From Metellina segmentata (Eukaryota; Arthropoda; Arachnida; Araneae; Tetragnathidae), in NCBI GenBank assembly GCA_947359465.1, contig OX375877.1, forward strand, positions 22,145,235-22,209,234: a stretch of DNA of 64,000 bases. The letters run 5' to 3'. Positions 11,871 to 22,665 of the stretch are shown here, in pieces (the stretch's first letter is position 1; each line of letters starts with the position of its first letter). The notes under the pieces were generated by a model. The model saw nothing but the letters and a program-made list of their open reading frames with translations, searched no databases and was not told the origin of the DNA. Position numbers and translations under genes: made by a program.

Positions 11871-12875
11871 TTACGCGAGGCTAGCTCGGTTACAAGGAGG
11901 AGACACACAAAAAACAAACACGAAACAAAACTTAAAAAGTAAAGAAACCAGCGCTGGAAAAATGCGCACTGATGAAGACAAATGCTCTCCAGCGCAAAAT
12001 GTCCACCGCCGTTAAACCTTCTTCTCATTTTTCACGGCTATTCGCTATTTCTGTTACTTTTTTATTTGTTACTTGTTACTTATTTATCCGGAGAGAAGAG
12101 AGCTATTTTTAATTTTTTTCTCCCTTCTCCTTTCCCTTCATATTCTTTCCCCTTTTTTCTCCATTCTTTTCGGGAAAATGGGGGAGGTTCGCCGAGGAAA
12201 AATTCTAATACCCTTTAATTTATGCGTTCTGGAAAACTGGGGTATAATTTGAATAAAGTCGGCGTTCGCGATAAAATTAATTTGGCCAAAATTGCATTTA
12301 CTCGGCCACTTTATGCTTCCTGTAGGGGGCTTTAACCCTCTCTTGAGGTTGCGGGGGGTAGAAAGCGATGGAACACAGAAGAAAAAAAAAGAATGTTCGA
12401 GAAAGGGAAGGGTGGGCGCGGTAGGGAATGAAGAATGAAGTTTGGTGAGGGTTGTCTAGATTTGGCGATCTATCCCTGATTGCTTTCAGCATGGTTTTTA
12501 AGGTGGTATCAAGCGTGCATAAATCGTGCCCATTTCACGGATATTTAAGCAGGAAAATAACCTTCCCGTCTTAACGCAGATGTTCACTGGGCAGCTGCTT
12601 AGGGCCACCCAATTAAAGAGGCATGGTAATGAATTTATTAACTAAAAACAGCTTTCAATGGAAACATTTCTTAAATATTTGCATTAATTAATTAATGGTT
12701 TGGTTTCGCACGATTAGGAGATTTTTTAAGAGTACGAATTCGACCGGGGACTTGGTTTAACCTCTGAGAAACAAAATATATTCAAGTACTGCAGCCCTTA
12801 AATACCCCCCCCCCCCTCCAACACACCAATAATGAACCACAATGTAGACCTACATCTCATAATTGTTCCCTTCAT
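11871..12875. other. Mostly unique DNA, no gene recognised
   Basis: The stretch holds pyrimidine-rich runs around 12110-12170 and a 12-base C run at 12805-12816. Reading frames are short and low-complexity. Confidence 0.45.
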
Positions 12876-13160
12876 TACATTAAATTACAACCGTGCACTG
12901 GAGCAGCTTAACCTATTGGTGACTGTCCGGGATGAATCCCGAATGGAAAGATCCAAGGACAACACTACGTAATTTAGAACCACTTGCAGATGACGAGTTC
13001 AGACGTGAGCCGGCACCACACTGTCTAAATTTTTCACACCATGCCAACGTGAGGACATTTGAGGCCACCACGACAGATTTAACCTACATCAGCCCCGTTT
13101 GTACGTGTAAGTCAGGTTGCTAATCCGTTATTCTTCCAACCGTGCTATTGCAGTGCCATA
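12876..13160 (-). mobile_element. Diverged SINE, type-B head
   Basis: Tail to head on this strand: TGACTGTCCGGGATGAATCC, then body pieces CCAACGTGAGGACATTTGAG and GACAGATTTAA, then a decayed tRNA-like head near 13110-13155 resembling the type-B heads at 18990-19050 and 52750-52830. Many substitutions mark an old copy. Confidence 0.75.
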
Positions 13161-13223
13161 AATTGGTTGAAATAATCTTAGGAAATATTCTGTTCGAAAA
13201 GGTCCAAAGTGTCTAGAACTTGT

Positions 13224-13595
13224 GTAGAAAGAGTTGTGCAGAGTAGTTGGGCAGAGTAGTTGCGCAGAGAAGTTGGGCAGAGTAGTTGGGCAGAGTAGTT
13301 GGGCAGAGTAGTTGTGCAGAGTAGTTGGGCAGAGTAGTTGTGCAGAGAAGTTGTGCAGAGTAGTTGGGCAGAGTAGTTGTGCAGAGAAGTTGTGCAGAGA
13401 AGTTGTGCAGAGAAGTTGGGCAGAGAAGTTGGGCAGAGTAGTTGGGCAGAGTAGTTGGGCAGAGTAATTGTGCAGAGAAGTTGTGCAGAGTAGTTGGGCA
13501 GAGTAGTTGGGCAGAGAAGTTGGGCAGAGAAGTTGGGCAGAGAAGTTGGGCAGATAAGTTGGGCAGATAAGTTGTGCAGAGAAGTTCGGCGGAGA
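13224..13595. repeat. 13-bp minisatellite
   Basis: About 28 units of GTAGTTGGGCAGA and variants (GTAGTTGTGCAGA, GAAGTTGGGCAGA). Because 13 is not a multiple of three, every frame cycles with a 39-bp period, which creates the 159-residue repetitive frame on the minus strand. That frame is a by-product of the repeat. Confidence 0.95.
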
Positions 13596-14062
13596 AGCTA
13601 TGAGAGAAGCTATGCAAAAGCCTGGTTTCCGAATGCGTGTGCATCCGTAAGGTTAAAATGGATTTCGAACCATTATGGCTCAAACATTCCATGAGCGGGA
13701 TTCAAGCCCAGAAGCTGGTGGACCTAGGGTTAGTTTAGTTTCATGGAGCAAGAGTCGTGTTTGATCAAGACGTAGATAATGTCATGTAATGGCTCTTGGG
13801 TGTACCTTTTCAGTAGACGGTGATAACTAATATAAGTTAATGTATGCTGTATGTTTCATCAATTGTCATTTATTTATTGACATTTTTGTTTTACCTTACA
13901 TCCACCTTGTCTCCCGACTCCTCTTTGAAATGTCAAACGACTTCTCAGAAGCAATATCCGACACAAAAGAACTTCCACTCTTAGAGAGTTGGCGGATGGA
14001 CTTATCTTTTTAATAACCAGAAGAGCGCACAGTTATCCCTCCTTCCTTGAGTCGAGGTGGTT

Positions 14063-14288
14063 GGAGCCATCACCGGACATGATTACTTGCAAGTCGATCT
14101 ATTTAGGATTGGACTTGCCAATTATTCACACTGCCCACTCTGCAATACTATGCACATGAATGGGGAGCACCTTTTCAGTTCCCCCCCCCGCTTGATCTTC
14201 GCTCTTGGGATGACTTAGAATCTCTTGACCTTCCTGGGGCCACCTCTCTGCTATATTGGACTAAAAGACGCCTCATGTCTGAAAAGAC
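14063..14288 (+). pseudogene. Non-LTR retrotransposon ORF2 C-terminal fragment
   Basis: Translation gives GAITGHDYLQVDLFRIGLAN followed by SHCPLCNTMHMNGEHL, then, after a shift at a nine-C run (14181-14189), LLYWTKRRLMSEK. This order (TGHxxL, HRIGL, CPLC...GEHL, then YWxxRRxM) is typical of the region after RNase H in jockey/I-type LINE polyproteins of arthropods. No upstream reverse transcriptase was found. A related stretch may start near 13930, but a stop intervenes. Confidence 0.62.
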
Positions 14289-14345
14289 GATTGCGGGTGT
14301 AATTAAAACAAATTGTTTTAAGGCTAGTGTTTAAAAGTTTCTATC

Positions 14346-15033
14346 AATGAGGAACTTGCACGTTTTTTGTTTATATTTTTATAACATATAAAATGAAAAA
14401 ATATGATGGAAAGTATCTTTCTTTTTTACTTTTATATCCCATAAAAAGTAAAATAAAACAAATTTAAAGTTCGCACTATTTACTTCATCTCAAAAACGCT
14501 AGTTTTCCTACGCCTCTTCTTGTGACGTCACTGTGCCTCATGATGGTCTGTTTACTTTGATAGCGACGTTGAAATAGCAAGCGGTATTTCTTTCTTTTCG
14601 ATCTAAAAAGGATTTTATTAAACCTAATAAGATTTCGAAATGTCTACTATTAATACAAGTTAAAATTAAGAGATAGTTAATATATAATTATAAAATAAAC
14701 GGAATAAACAACAAAAACAAACAGCAATACAAAATAGCAAGACAAAAAAATTAAAAATTGATTGTTTAAAAATTAAAAGAGCAAGGCAATATGAAATTTC
14801 AATGCGCTAGACAAACGTAAACATTACACCGTGGAGCACAATGACGTCAAACCAATCACTTAGCGTTTTTAGGTCACATGCTTTTGACGCACTTTTCGGT
14901 ACTTTAAAACTTTAAATTTTAACTATTTAAGTCCATTTTGTGAGTTATAATTGTCGTTTTCGAACATTTTGACGATCAATCTATTAATAAAACATAGAAA
15001 TGAGCATTTTCCTCACAGGTGCAAGTTCCTCAT
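14346..15033. mobile_element. Fold-back MITE with 15-bp ends and subterminal inverted arms
   Basis: ATGAGGAACTTGCAC (14346-14360) is matched in reverse by GTGCAAGTTCCTCAT (15019-15033). Farther in, an imperfect inverted arm pair (about 14492-14568 and 14801-14877) shares TGACGTCA, TGTTTAC and CGCTA-containing blocks. The centre is AT-rich and has no coding capacity. The superfamily is not assigned because a clear target duplication was not identified. Confidence 0.7.
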
Positions 15034-16206
15034 TCTTCGCGATTCAAGTAATTTTTCTTACATTAAAGAATCGATTTTATTATAAATGCAAATAATTCTT
15101 AACATTTTATTTTAATATCCATTTTTATTTTTAACTCGATGAATAGAGACCTTTAGCATTGCCCTTCTGCAGAGTGTGCTTTAAGATGGGCCTTGTTAAA
15201 ACAAATGTTATAGATGAAGTAGAAAATATGTTTAAAGTAGTGAAGAGCAGCTTGACGTCATGAAATTTGCACAGCTTTAATCTGACATTTCTAGATCGAC
15301 ACAACCATTTCCAGCTCATTATGTCGTTCTCATAGAACCATAAAAGTAAAAGCTTAACATAGTAGAACATTGCTGATGAAGGGACAAACTTTTAATCAAA
15401 CTCGAATCAACGCAAAATGTAAAATGATGTCGTGATCCAAGCAATCGGGAGATAAAAGAAGCATGAAGCGGGAAATGATCAAAAAACTGTTCGGCGATGC
15501 AACGAAATTGCTGAAATAACTTAGACGTGACTTGATTTGTATAAAACACAAATTCTAGGGCGATTCCGGATAGTAAAGATTGTCCCAAGAAAAACAAAAA
15601 AATAAATAAATGTTTTTGCCATTTGAAAAGAAAAGCTATCCAGATATGTAAAACTTATTTAGTCATACATTTTATAGCTATAGACATTGAAGGCATGAGA
15701 CCTCCTTTCAATCAAAAAATGTTGTTCGTTAAATATACAGTTATCAAAGAAGCGAAAAGATAAATGAAAAGCTAAATTGCTGTCTTAAAATATCGCGGAA
15801 GAAAAATTCCTTGTCGACAGTATTGGAAAGCAGGTAAATGAATTTACGTCACACCAAAGCAACACTACGGGCTGTTATTCAACTGGAATACTTGTAATGA
15901 AATTAATCTCCTCGAAATGCAACAAAACCTTAATTAATTTATCCATTAGAGCCATTAGTTTAAACTTCAAATACATGCAGGACCGTAGTGTGGGGGAGTA
16001 TAGAGGCCTAATCCCCTCTTCGGTTTGTCTTTGATTCATAAAGACCCTCCTTCATCCAGAAATCGAATGACAAATTCACATTCTTTACAAAGTTCCCAGT
16101 AAAAATGCTTTGTTTAAAAGAATGAGTTCTGTAAATGTACCTCTGATGTAATTAGCTTTCTATACGTGGCATTTTGTTAGCATTCTTCTGTAAACAAAGA
16201 TACAAA
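15034..16206. other. Unassigned DNA with an unrecognised minus-strand reading-frame pair
   Basis: Two overlapping minus-strand frames (15319-15597, 92 codons; 15131-15370, 79 codons) are rich in hydrophobic and aromatic residues and could be a frame-broken membrane-protein remnant, but no family motif was recognised. The remainder shows no repeat or element ends. Confidence 0.3.
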
Positions 16207-16852
16207 TACTCTAAAACAAGAAAAATCGACACACCAAAAAGGGGTTGTCCAGGAATTGTGTCGGGATCGATCGATCAGAGTGGAATGGCACAGATTGGGG
16301 ACGTATAGTTTTTTGTCCCGCATCCAACTGTGTACTGACAACAACCGCAGACGTGTATGAAGATGTTGAGATCCTGCCTTTACTATCGCACGCCACACAT
16401 GCCTACAACAGGGTGTTATGGTCTGGGGTGCCATCTCCTTCGATAGCCGGACCCCTTTAGTAGTCATTTCTGGCACACTTACAGCACAGCGGTACGTAGA
16501 CGACATTCTACGACCGGTTGTGTTACCGTTCCTTTTGCGACACCCCGGACTTAGTTCACAAAAAGATAATTCCCGGCAGCACACGGCACTTGTTGCTGTG
16601 AATCGTCTTCAAGCTTACCCAACACTTCCTTGGCCAGCTTAGATCTCCTGATCTCTCTCCCATAGAGCAAATTTGGGACGTTATGGGAAGGCGATTGCAA
16701 CCATCCCGGAATGTGGACCCTTTAACCCGACAGTTGGAGACAATTTGGCAAGAAATTCCGCTGGACACCATTCGGAAACTTTTTCAGTCCACGTCACGCC
16801 GGGTGATAGCTTGCTTATGGTGCGTCGAAATTTTTTTGTTATAGAGTGTATA
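16207..16852 (+). mobile_element. Internally deleted Tc1-like element (family T2), copy 1
   Basis: The left end TACTCTAAAACAAGAAAAAT (16207 on) pairs with the right end at 16820-16852, read in reverse as TATACACTCTATAACAAA. The element keeps the catalytic core but lost the DNA-binding part. A second copy with the same ends lies reversed at 57641-58399. Confidence 0.8.
16240..16815 (+). pseudogene. Tc1-like transposase core remnant (family T2)
   Basis: Frame-shifted translation gives VMVWGAISFDSRTPLVVISG, LTAQRYVDDILRPVV, a degraded 'FQQDNA' block (DNSRQHTA), PDLSPIEQIWDVMGRRLQ and TSRRVIACL, which is the normal Tc1 order from the middle of the core to the end. The first Asp region is scrambled. 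Stops and shifts (for example before SPDLSPIE near 16640) inactivate it. Confidence 0.88.
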
Positions 16853-17499
16853 CGTCATACCTGAAATCCTTTCTTTTTGTTTCAGTGTAATTTATTTAGA
16901 AGTATGTTAACACTTCGCCTTTCGCTTTCTCATTTCCTCCCCTACTTTGTACTCTCTCATTTCAAACCTGTTGTCTCAGCTCTAGTCGTAAGTACTTTCC
17001 AAGGCACTTTTCGTTTAGATCCTCAACCCCCTAAAACTATCGTAAATTTATCTTTCTTCTGGACTTGGCCATCATCATAGAAGGAACTCAAAGTCAAGCT
17101 GCCTCCACTAATTGGTTCGTGGATACACAATTCGACCCACGACTGCAAACTTATCTCCAAGAAAATTTATATTTACATAATTTATAATATTTTTTTATTT
17201 AAAATTAATTTATTTATAATATAATATTTATTTATAATATAATATTTATATGATATAAATTTATATTATAGTCATATCTTGTCTTAAAGGATATATCAAC
17301 TACTCAGAACAGAAACGGATTTATTGGCGAAATAAAGTTAGTTTTGACTGTGCATTTATTTATGACTGTTAATTTTTTTAGGTAAAAAATAAAATATTAT
17401 AAATATTTTGATACTGCTCTATATCTTGTCAATAGATTATGATTAGAACACGTTTTTCTCATCAAGAAAAAGTATTTAGACTCTCCGAGAAAATGTCAG
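16853..17499. other. AT-rich DNA, nothing recognised
   Basis: The interval includes a very AT-rich stretch of repeated TTTATAATATA at about 17180-17270. No gene or element ends were seen. Confidence 0.5.
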
Positions 17500-17949
17500 T
17501 TAACCTTTAGACAACGTCCGGTACAGCAGCTGTACCTCGATCACGCCAAGAAAGAATTAAGACTACGGCCAGTACAGGAGTTTTACATTGGAAGTTATAA
17601 GAATTGCACCAAGAAATAATAAAGACTACTGCCAGTACAGCAGTTGTATAATAAAATTTATAAGAATCCCACCAAGAAATAATTTAGACTAGGGCGGTAC
17701 AGTAGCTGTACCATGATCGCGACTTGAAAGAATTAAGATTACGGCCGGTACAGCAGTTGTACATTGAAAGTTTTAAGAATAGCACAAAGAAAGAATTTAA
17801 ACTACAGTCGAATTCTGCGATTCCTATATTCGATTCATATAACTTTCAAGGTACAACTGCTGTACCAGCAGTTGTACCTTGAAAGTTATAGGAATCGAGC
17901 CAAGAAAGAATCGCGCTTGTCATACCTATAGGCGTAGTCAAAAAGTTGA
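17500..17949 (+). mobile_element. TTAA-flanked MITE, family PB1, copy b, with internal ~65-bp units
   Basis: It starts TTAACCTTTAGACAACG and ends GGCGTAGTCAAAAAGTTGA, a near-complete inverted pair with the second TTAA mutated to TTGA. Inside are five or more units of the form 'AAGAATTTAGACTACGGC - GGTACAGCAGTTGTACC - TTGAAAGTTATAAGAATCGC'. The GGTACA...TGTACC core of each unit is itself a palindrome. There is no coding capacity. Confidence 0.8.
17839..17889. repeat. Perfect palindrome, 24-bp arms, 3-bp spacer
   Basis: Arm 17839-17862 and arm 17866-17889 are exact reverse complements around TAC. The arms are the PB1 unit core (GGTACAACTGCTG reversed and forward), so the palindrome arose where one unit is inverted relative to its neighbour. 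Confidence 0.95.
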
Positions 17950-18529
17950 TTAGATTTTGCTCTAGGAACGATTTATGTAGTTGGATCTGCTCTGCACGAT
18001 CCATGTAGTTTTAAAATGATTCACAATTTAAGTTATTGGTTCGTTTAAAATTCAGAAAATAGAATGTTGAACACAAAAAATCTTTCCAAAATAAATTTCG
18101 AAGCTCTTTTTCATCACCAGCCCCGGTCCAGGTCACCACCCGGTACCGATGCGGTACACGCAAAGAGATTTGGCGACTTCGTAGGCTTCTTTTTCCTTTC
18201 CTCGCAGCCGTGAGGCAACCCTGCCTCGGGCCTGAAGGCTGGCCGCGGAAAAGATGACAAGAAACTCCGCCAAGCTGTATTCTGGATCTGCGCTGGAGAC
18301 AGCGGAGGGCTTAAGTTCCTTACCCCAAAACCTTGGAGGAAAAGGCTAAACGCGAAAATGAAAAGATTCTTGAGTTTTAATTTTTATTGTGCTCTCCTCG
18401 AAAAGAGGGCTTAAAGGTGAGAAGAAAGTGACTTCCCGCAAAGACCCCCTAATCATTAAAACGGCAAGACTTTCTTCCTTTTTCGGCCTGCCCTTAATTA
18501 AAATGTCCCGCACTCCACGATACGGCGAA
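17950..18529. other. Unassigned DNA
   Basis: A somewhat GC-richer patch lies at 18110-18330. No gene, RNA or element was recognised; the 78-codon minus frame (18346-18582) has no family motif. Confidence 0.4.
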
Positions 18530-18750
18530 AAAAGAAGAGAGCGAGACTGGCGGTAATTTGGGGAACAGGAAGCGCTTTTCAAAAGAATCGGGAGAGCGAT
18601 GGAGTTGTGTGTGTGTGTGTGTTTTTGACTCGAGGTAACTCTCTCTATCTCCTCGAGAGTTCTTGTCTTTTTTTCTCCTCTACCTTTAGTAAAGTGATAG
18701 AAAATGCAAGTAAATAAAGCATTGGCAGCATATGCAAAAAGTATAGTATG

Positions 18751-19050
18751 TAGTTAGTTAATATGCACTGGAGCAATACAATGGGTTATTGGTCATGAAT
18801 CTATTCGGAAAAGAAAGACGGAAGGTCGACGTCTCGTACTTTTGAACCACGGTCATATGTCAAGGTCAGACCTGAGCTGGAACCCCACTCACCAAATTAC
18901 CACACCATGCCAACGTGAGCATATTTGAGGCCACGGCAGATTTAATGCACACCAGGCCCGTTGGATACTATGATCTTCGGCTGGACAGAGTTTTGAACTC
19001 CCGGCCCCGGTTCTTAATCTGATACTCTTCCAACTAGGCTACCACGGTCC
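18751..19050 (-). mobile_element. SINE with type-B tRNA-like head
   Basis: Read in reverse it starts GGACCGTGGTAGCCTAGTTG, an A-box-like block, then GAGTTCAAAACTC as a diverged B box, followed by the shared SINE body and tail. It sits between sequences that are contiguous in the sister duplicated unit (GTGTATTTATTGGACAATAA near 19601), so it is a clean insertion. Confidence 0.85.
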
Positions 19051-20085
19051 AACAATAATAATGGAGACACCTGTTTATTGGACAATACATGTGAAAATCG
19101 CGAAACGCCAGTCACGATAAAAAGGAGAATCAACTTTTCACAATAAACTACATTTTAAGGTACCCTATATGTATCATGAGAGCATCATGGCAGAAGTATA
19201 AAAAACCTTCCCCGACAGTCTGTTTGCACAAAAAATCCCTCTGAAATGAGCGAGGGACAGGTGGTGCAATGGCTGTAACTCGAATTTTTCATGTTTCTTT
19301 GTCTGAAATTAAGTCAGTAAAAACTAATTGTAAATAATGCAGTAAATATAATGTATCGCTAGCTGTGTCATGTTCTTCTCAGTCAACAGCTTTTATCATG
19401 TATTGCAGAAATGATGTGATGAGACCGGTAATAATTTAAGAAAACAGGAAGAGTAATTCAGAAGAATTGGGAGAGTGATGAAGTTGTCTATTACTACCAC
19501 TAAACTCACCACTCAAAGTTCTCCTTTGCCTCCTCTAAAGGCATAAAAAATGGTAGGGCTAAAAATAAAGTATTGACAGCATACACAATTTTCATGATCA
19601 AGTGTATTTATTGGACAATAACTTTTACATGGCTTCACAAGGGACATTTTCAGTTTAAGAAAACTACAGAAAGACGACAGTTTCACAATACAGAATATAC
19701 GTTCAGGAAGCCCGTTCTACTCTGAAAGCACTAGCGCCATCTATAATTATCTTCATTGCAATTCATAAAAATCAGTGTGGAACAGATGATTCAGTGTTCG
19801 TAACTCGAATTTTACGGATACATTTGTCTGAAATTCGATTTGTGTTCACTCTAGTTTCAGAAGATATTGCGTATTTAGTTGTATCATATACTTTCACTAA
19901 ACAGTTTTTATCATCTGTTACAGAAATGGATGAGACTGACGGGGCTGTAATATGGAGAAAAGATAGAGCATGTCAAAAAAATCTTGAGAACGATGGGGTT
20001 GTTTTAGACTCGAGGTAATTCTCCCTCTCCGAATTCTTGTCTTCCCCACCCTCTACCTTTGCTAAATGAATAAAAAATACCAGGA

Positions 20086-20390
20086 TTATAAATAAAGTAT
20101 TGACAACGTATACAACACTTATGGGCAAATGTATTGTTTAACAATAACTTCTATGTGCTACGCGTAAGAGGGATTTTCATGGTAGGGTTATAAATAAAGT
20201 ATTGACAACGTATACAACACTTATGGGCAAATGTAGTATTGGACAATAACTTTTACATGCTTCACGTAAGAAGGATTTTCATAGGAGGGTTATAAATTAA
20301 AGTATTGACAATGTATACAACACTTAAGGGCAAATGTATAATTGGACAGTAACTTTTATGTGCTACACGTAAGAGGGATTTTCATGGGAG
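20086..20390 (+). repeat. 102-bp tandem repeat, three copies
   Basis: TTATAAATAAAGTATTGACA starts at 20086, 20188 and 20290, exactly 102 bp apart. Each unit also has TATACAACACTTA, GGGCAAATGTA and GAGGGATTTTCATGG. It is a local amplification at the end of the third duplicated unit. Confidence 0.9.
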
Positions 20391-22018
20391 GGCTTGTGTT
20401 TGGTGCAGCTTCGCCAAATAGTCCAACAAGTAATAAGACTTCATTCTTTCATCTAGGTGAAAAAGTTGTAACGAACTGGTATTCTGTGAATTTGTTTCAA
20501 TACTTACCAGTACCGACAGTGCAATATCCTTCTCATTGTTTCCGACACATAATATCTGTACCATGCTCTGAACGCGGTGGAGTATTCCTTGCAAGTTGAA
20601 AGTGATCAATTGAGCCTTGCTGAGACGAATGAAAATCTCAAATCAGCTTAGAATTGCTATCCATGAAACGTAATTACTGGTCTTGCGTGAATACTCAGAA
20701 GTGAGATTCGTACTAAATATGAAAATAAGTAGAAACTTTAAAACATTTTCTATGGAACTGCATGACTTTTTTAATCGCTGATTACATCTTTGATGATACA
20801 TTTTACCACATCCAGTTGTGTTGCTCCAGTGCGACGTTAATTAACTACCTGCCTACTTACTCCTTAATACAGCGTTTAGAAAATGTTCACCCAGAATGTA
20901 AAGTCTGTATCATACCGTTTCTGCAGTTCTTACACAGTCTATTTGCATACAGTACGTGATCATAATATCGCTGCATTTCATTAGAATGGCATTAAAATCA
21001 GTATAACAAAAACAGATTATTAGTTTTTGACTCGTGAGGTTTGTCATGCAGTTTCCAACTGCGTGGAGACCACGGGGGTGGGGGTGACTGCGAGGGGTGT
21101 AATTGTGATACCAGATGTCTTTTTAGGGGTCAAATGAAAGGAGGGGGTTGGGTGCCGAGGGATCTGTGGGGGGTGTCATCGTTTGTCATTCAGTTAAGCG
21201 TCGCGCTAAAGCGAGCCGCCGACTTCAAAAGATGGGCTTAAAAAATGACACCGTACTGGTTGGCGAGGGTATGCCTGTATTTGGAGTGCTGCCTCTCTAA
21301 ATATTGCGCCAATCTCTTATGGAGTGTATTAGGATGCTCGTTCATTTCCTACTACTATATTGGATGCTTATAAATGGAGTATTAAATAAATATATCATAT
21401 TTTAGAACTTAACTCCTAAACTGATTTTTAGGCTTAATGTTCTTACTTGATTGAGTATGCAAATTTTAAAAAAGTTAGTTGCATTTACTATGAAGACATT
21501 TTGTTTGTTTCATTCAAATTAATTTGAAACAGTACACTTTGCATGAACATAATCCGACAACTAGATCTGACATATTTCTGACAACTGAGCCATTTTCTTG
21601 TAAGTCTGCAAATAAAAAGCGAATTCACTTATTTTTAGATGTTTTGTGTTGCACAATTTATATTTTTGATCAGGGAAAATTACCATCAATTGATGAAAGG
21701 CGATCACTTGACCTGTCAAATGGAAATCAGTCTACACCATTTCATATCCAGTGAAACAATTCTCAAAAATTGTTAATAGGTTCTACAAGATAAGTCACCC
21801 GTAAATCCTGAAATATGAAGTAGTGTCAGAGGAAACACTCGTTTCTCTGTATTCTGGTATTTTAACTATTCCTTTCAATCTTTGCACTGGACTAATAAAA
21901 ACATTTATACTTAGTCTTCTCCTGGCCTATGCGAGTATGTGAGAAACAAATATTCAAACGTAATGCACAAATTAAACATACGATTACTAATAGGAAAGCT
22001 TGTTGGCGTTTTTATTGG
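20391..22018. other. Unassigned DNA with a SINE tail
   Basis: A SINE tail fragment (GTTGCTCCAGTGCGACGTTA) lies at 20815-20852. A G-rich patch lies at 21070-21180. The 76-codon frame at 21524-21754 has no recognised motif. Confidence 0.4.
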
Positions 22019-22026
22019 CTACTCAC

Positions 22027-22657
22027 TAGGGATGCGACATCGATGTTTTGAAACATCGATGTTCAAAATTAAAACATCGATTTGATAATACATCGACCCA
22101 AAAACATCGATGTTTTTAAAATTCAGTGTATTTAAACTTTTTCCCCCATTTCTTAAAACTGGTTTAGCAACTTGTGATGCTACATCGACAGATAAACATG
22201 GATGTTCAAAATTAAAACATAGATGTTGATATTACATAGCCCCCAAACCATCGATGTTTTTAAAATTCAGTGTATTTAAACTTGTTTCCCCATTTCTTAA
22301 AACTGGTTTAGCAACTAGTGATGCGACATCGGCTCCAATACATCGATGTTTTTTTTTCTAAAACATCAATGTTTAGAAAACATCGACATCGATGTCGTAT
22401 CCTTACTTTTCAGACCCTTCATCCTTGGTCACTTTGGTCTAAAAGTATGTTCAATTTGCTGATTATGAAAATTATGCTACTTGGTTATTTTTTTAATTTT
22501 TATAACGGAACTTTTTTTCATCTAAAAATAAAACATCGACAACGTAAAAACATCGACAGGTATAAACATCGATGTTACCAAAACATCGACCCTGATACAT
22601 CGATGTTAAATACATCGATGTTTTTTAAAAAACATCGACATCGATCTCGCATCCCTA
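22027..22657. mobile_element. hAT-type non-autonomous element, copy 1
   Basis: Ends TAGGGATGCGACATCGATG and CATCGATCTCGCATCCCTA are inverted. The 8-bp sequence CTACTCAC directly flanks both sides (22019-22026 and 22658-22665), the target-site size of the hAT superfamily, and TAGGGATG-type ends fit hAT. The interior is repeated sequence with many ACATCGATGT palindromes and two head-to-tail units (about 22048-22190 and 22190-22320) ending in TAGCAACTAGTGATGCGACA. There is no transposase. The 121-codon frame at 22318-22683 is made of repeated His-Arg codons from these palindromes. Confidence 0.92.
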
Positions 22658-22665
22658 CTACTCAC

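Larger units (their letters stand above)
18530..20390. repeat. Old tandem duplication, three diverged copies of a ~0.5-kb unit
   Basis: Landmarks recur in order: GGGAGAGCGATGG / GGGAGAGTGATG / GAGAACGATGG; GACTCGAGGTAA; AATAAAGTATTGACA; TTGGACAATAACTTTTACAT; GTAACTCGAATTTT; CAGCTTTTATCATGTATTGCAG / CAGTTTTTATCATCTGTTACAG. Copies lie at about 18530-19245, 19250-19780 and 19780-20390. The first is split by a SINE (18751-19050). A short GT microsatellite lies at 18606-18622. Confidence 0.7.

Noticed and set aside
13213..13692. 159-residue minus-strand reading frame of repeated LCPTTLPNYSAQL
   Set aside because: It is the translation of a 13-bp minisatellite; the 39-bp protein period follows from 3 x 13.
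15131..15597. Chemoreceptor-like membrane protein remnant on the minus strand
   Set aside because: Hydrophobic character only; no diagnostic motif could be identified.
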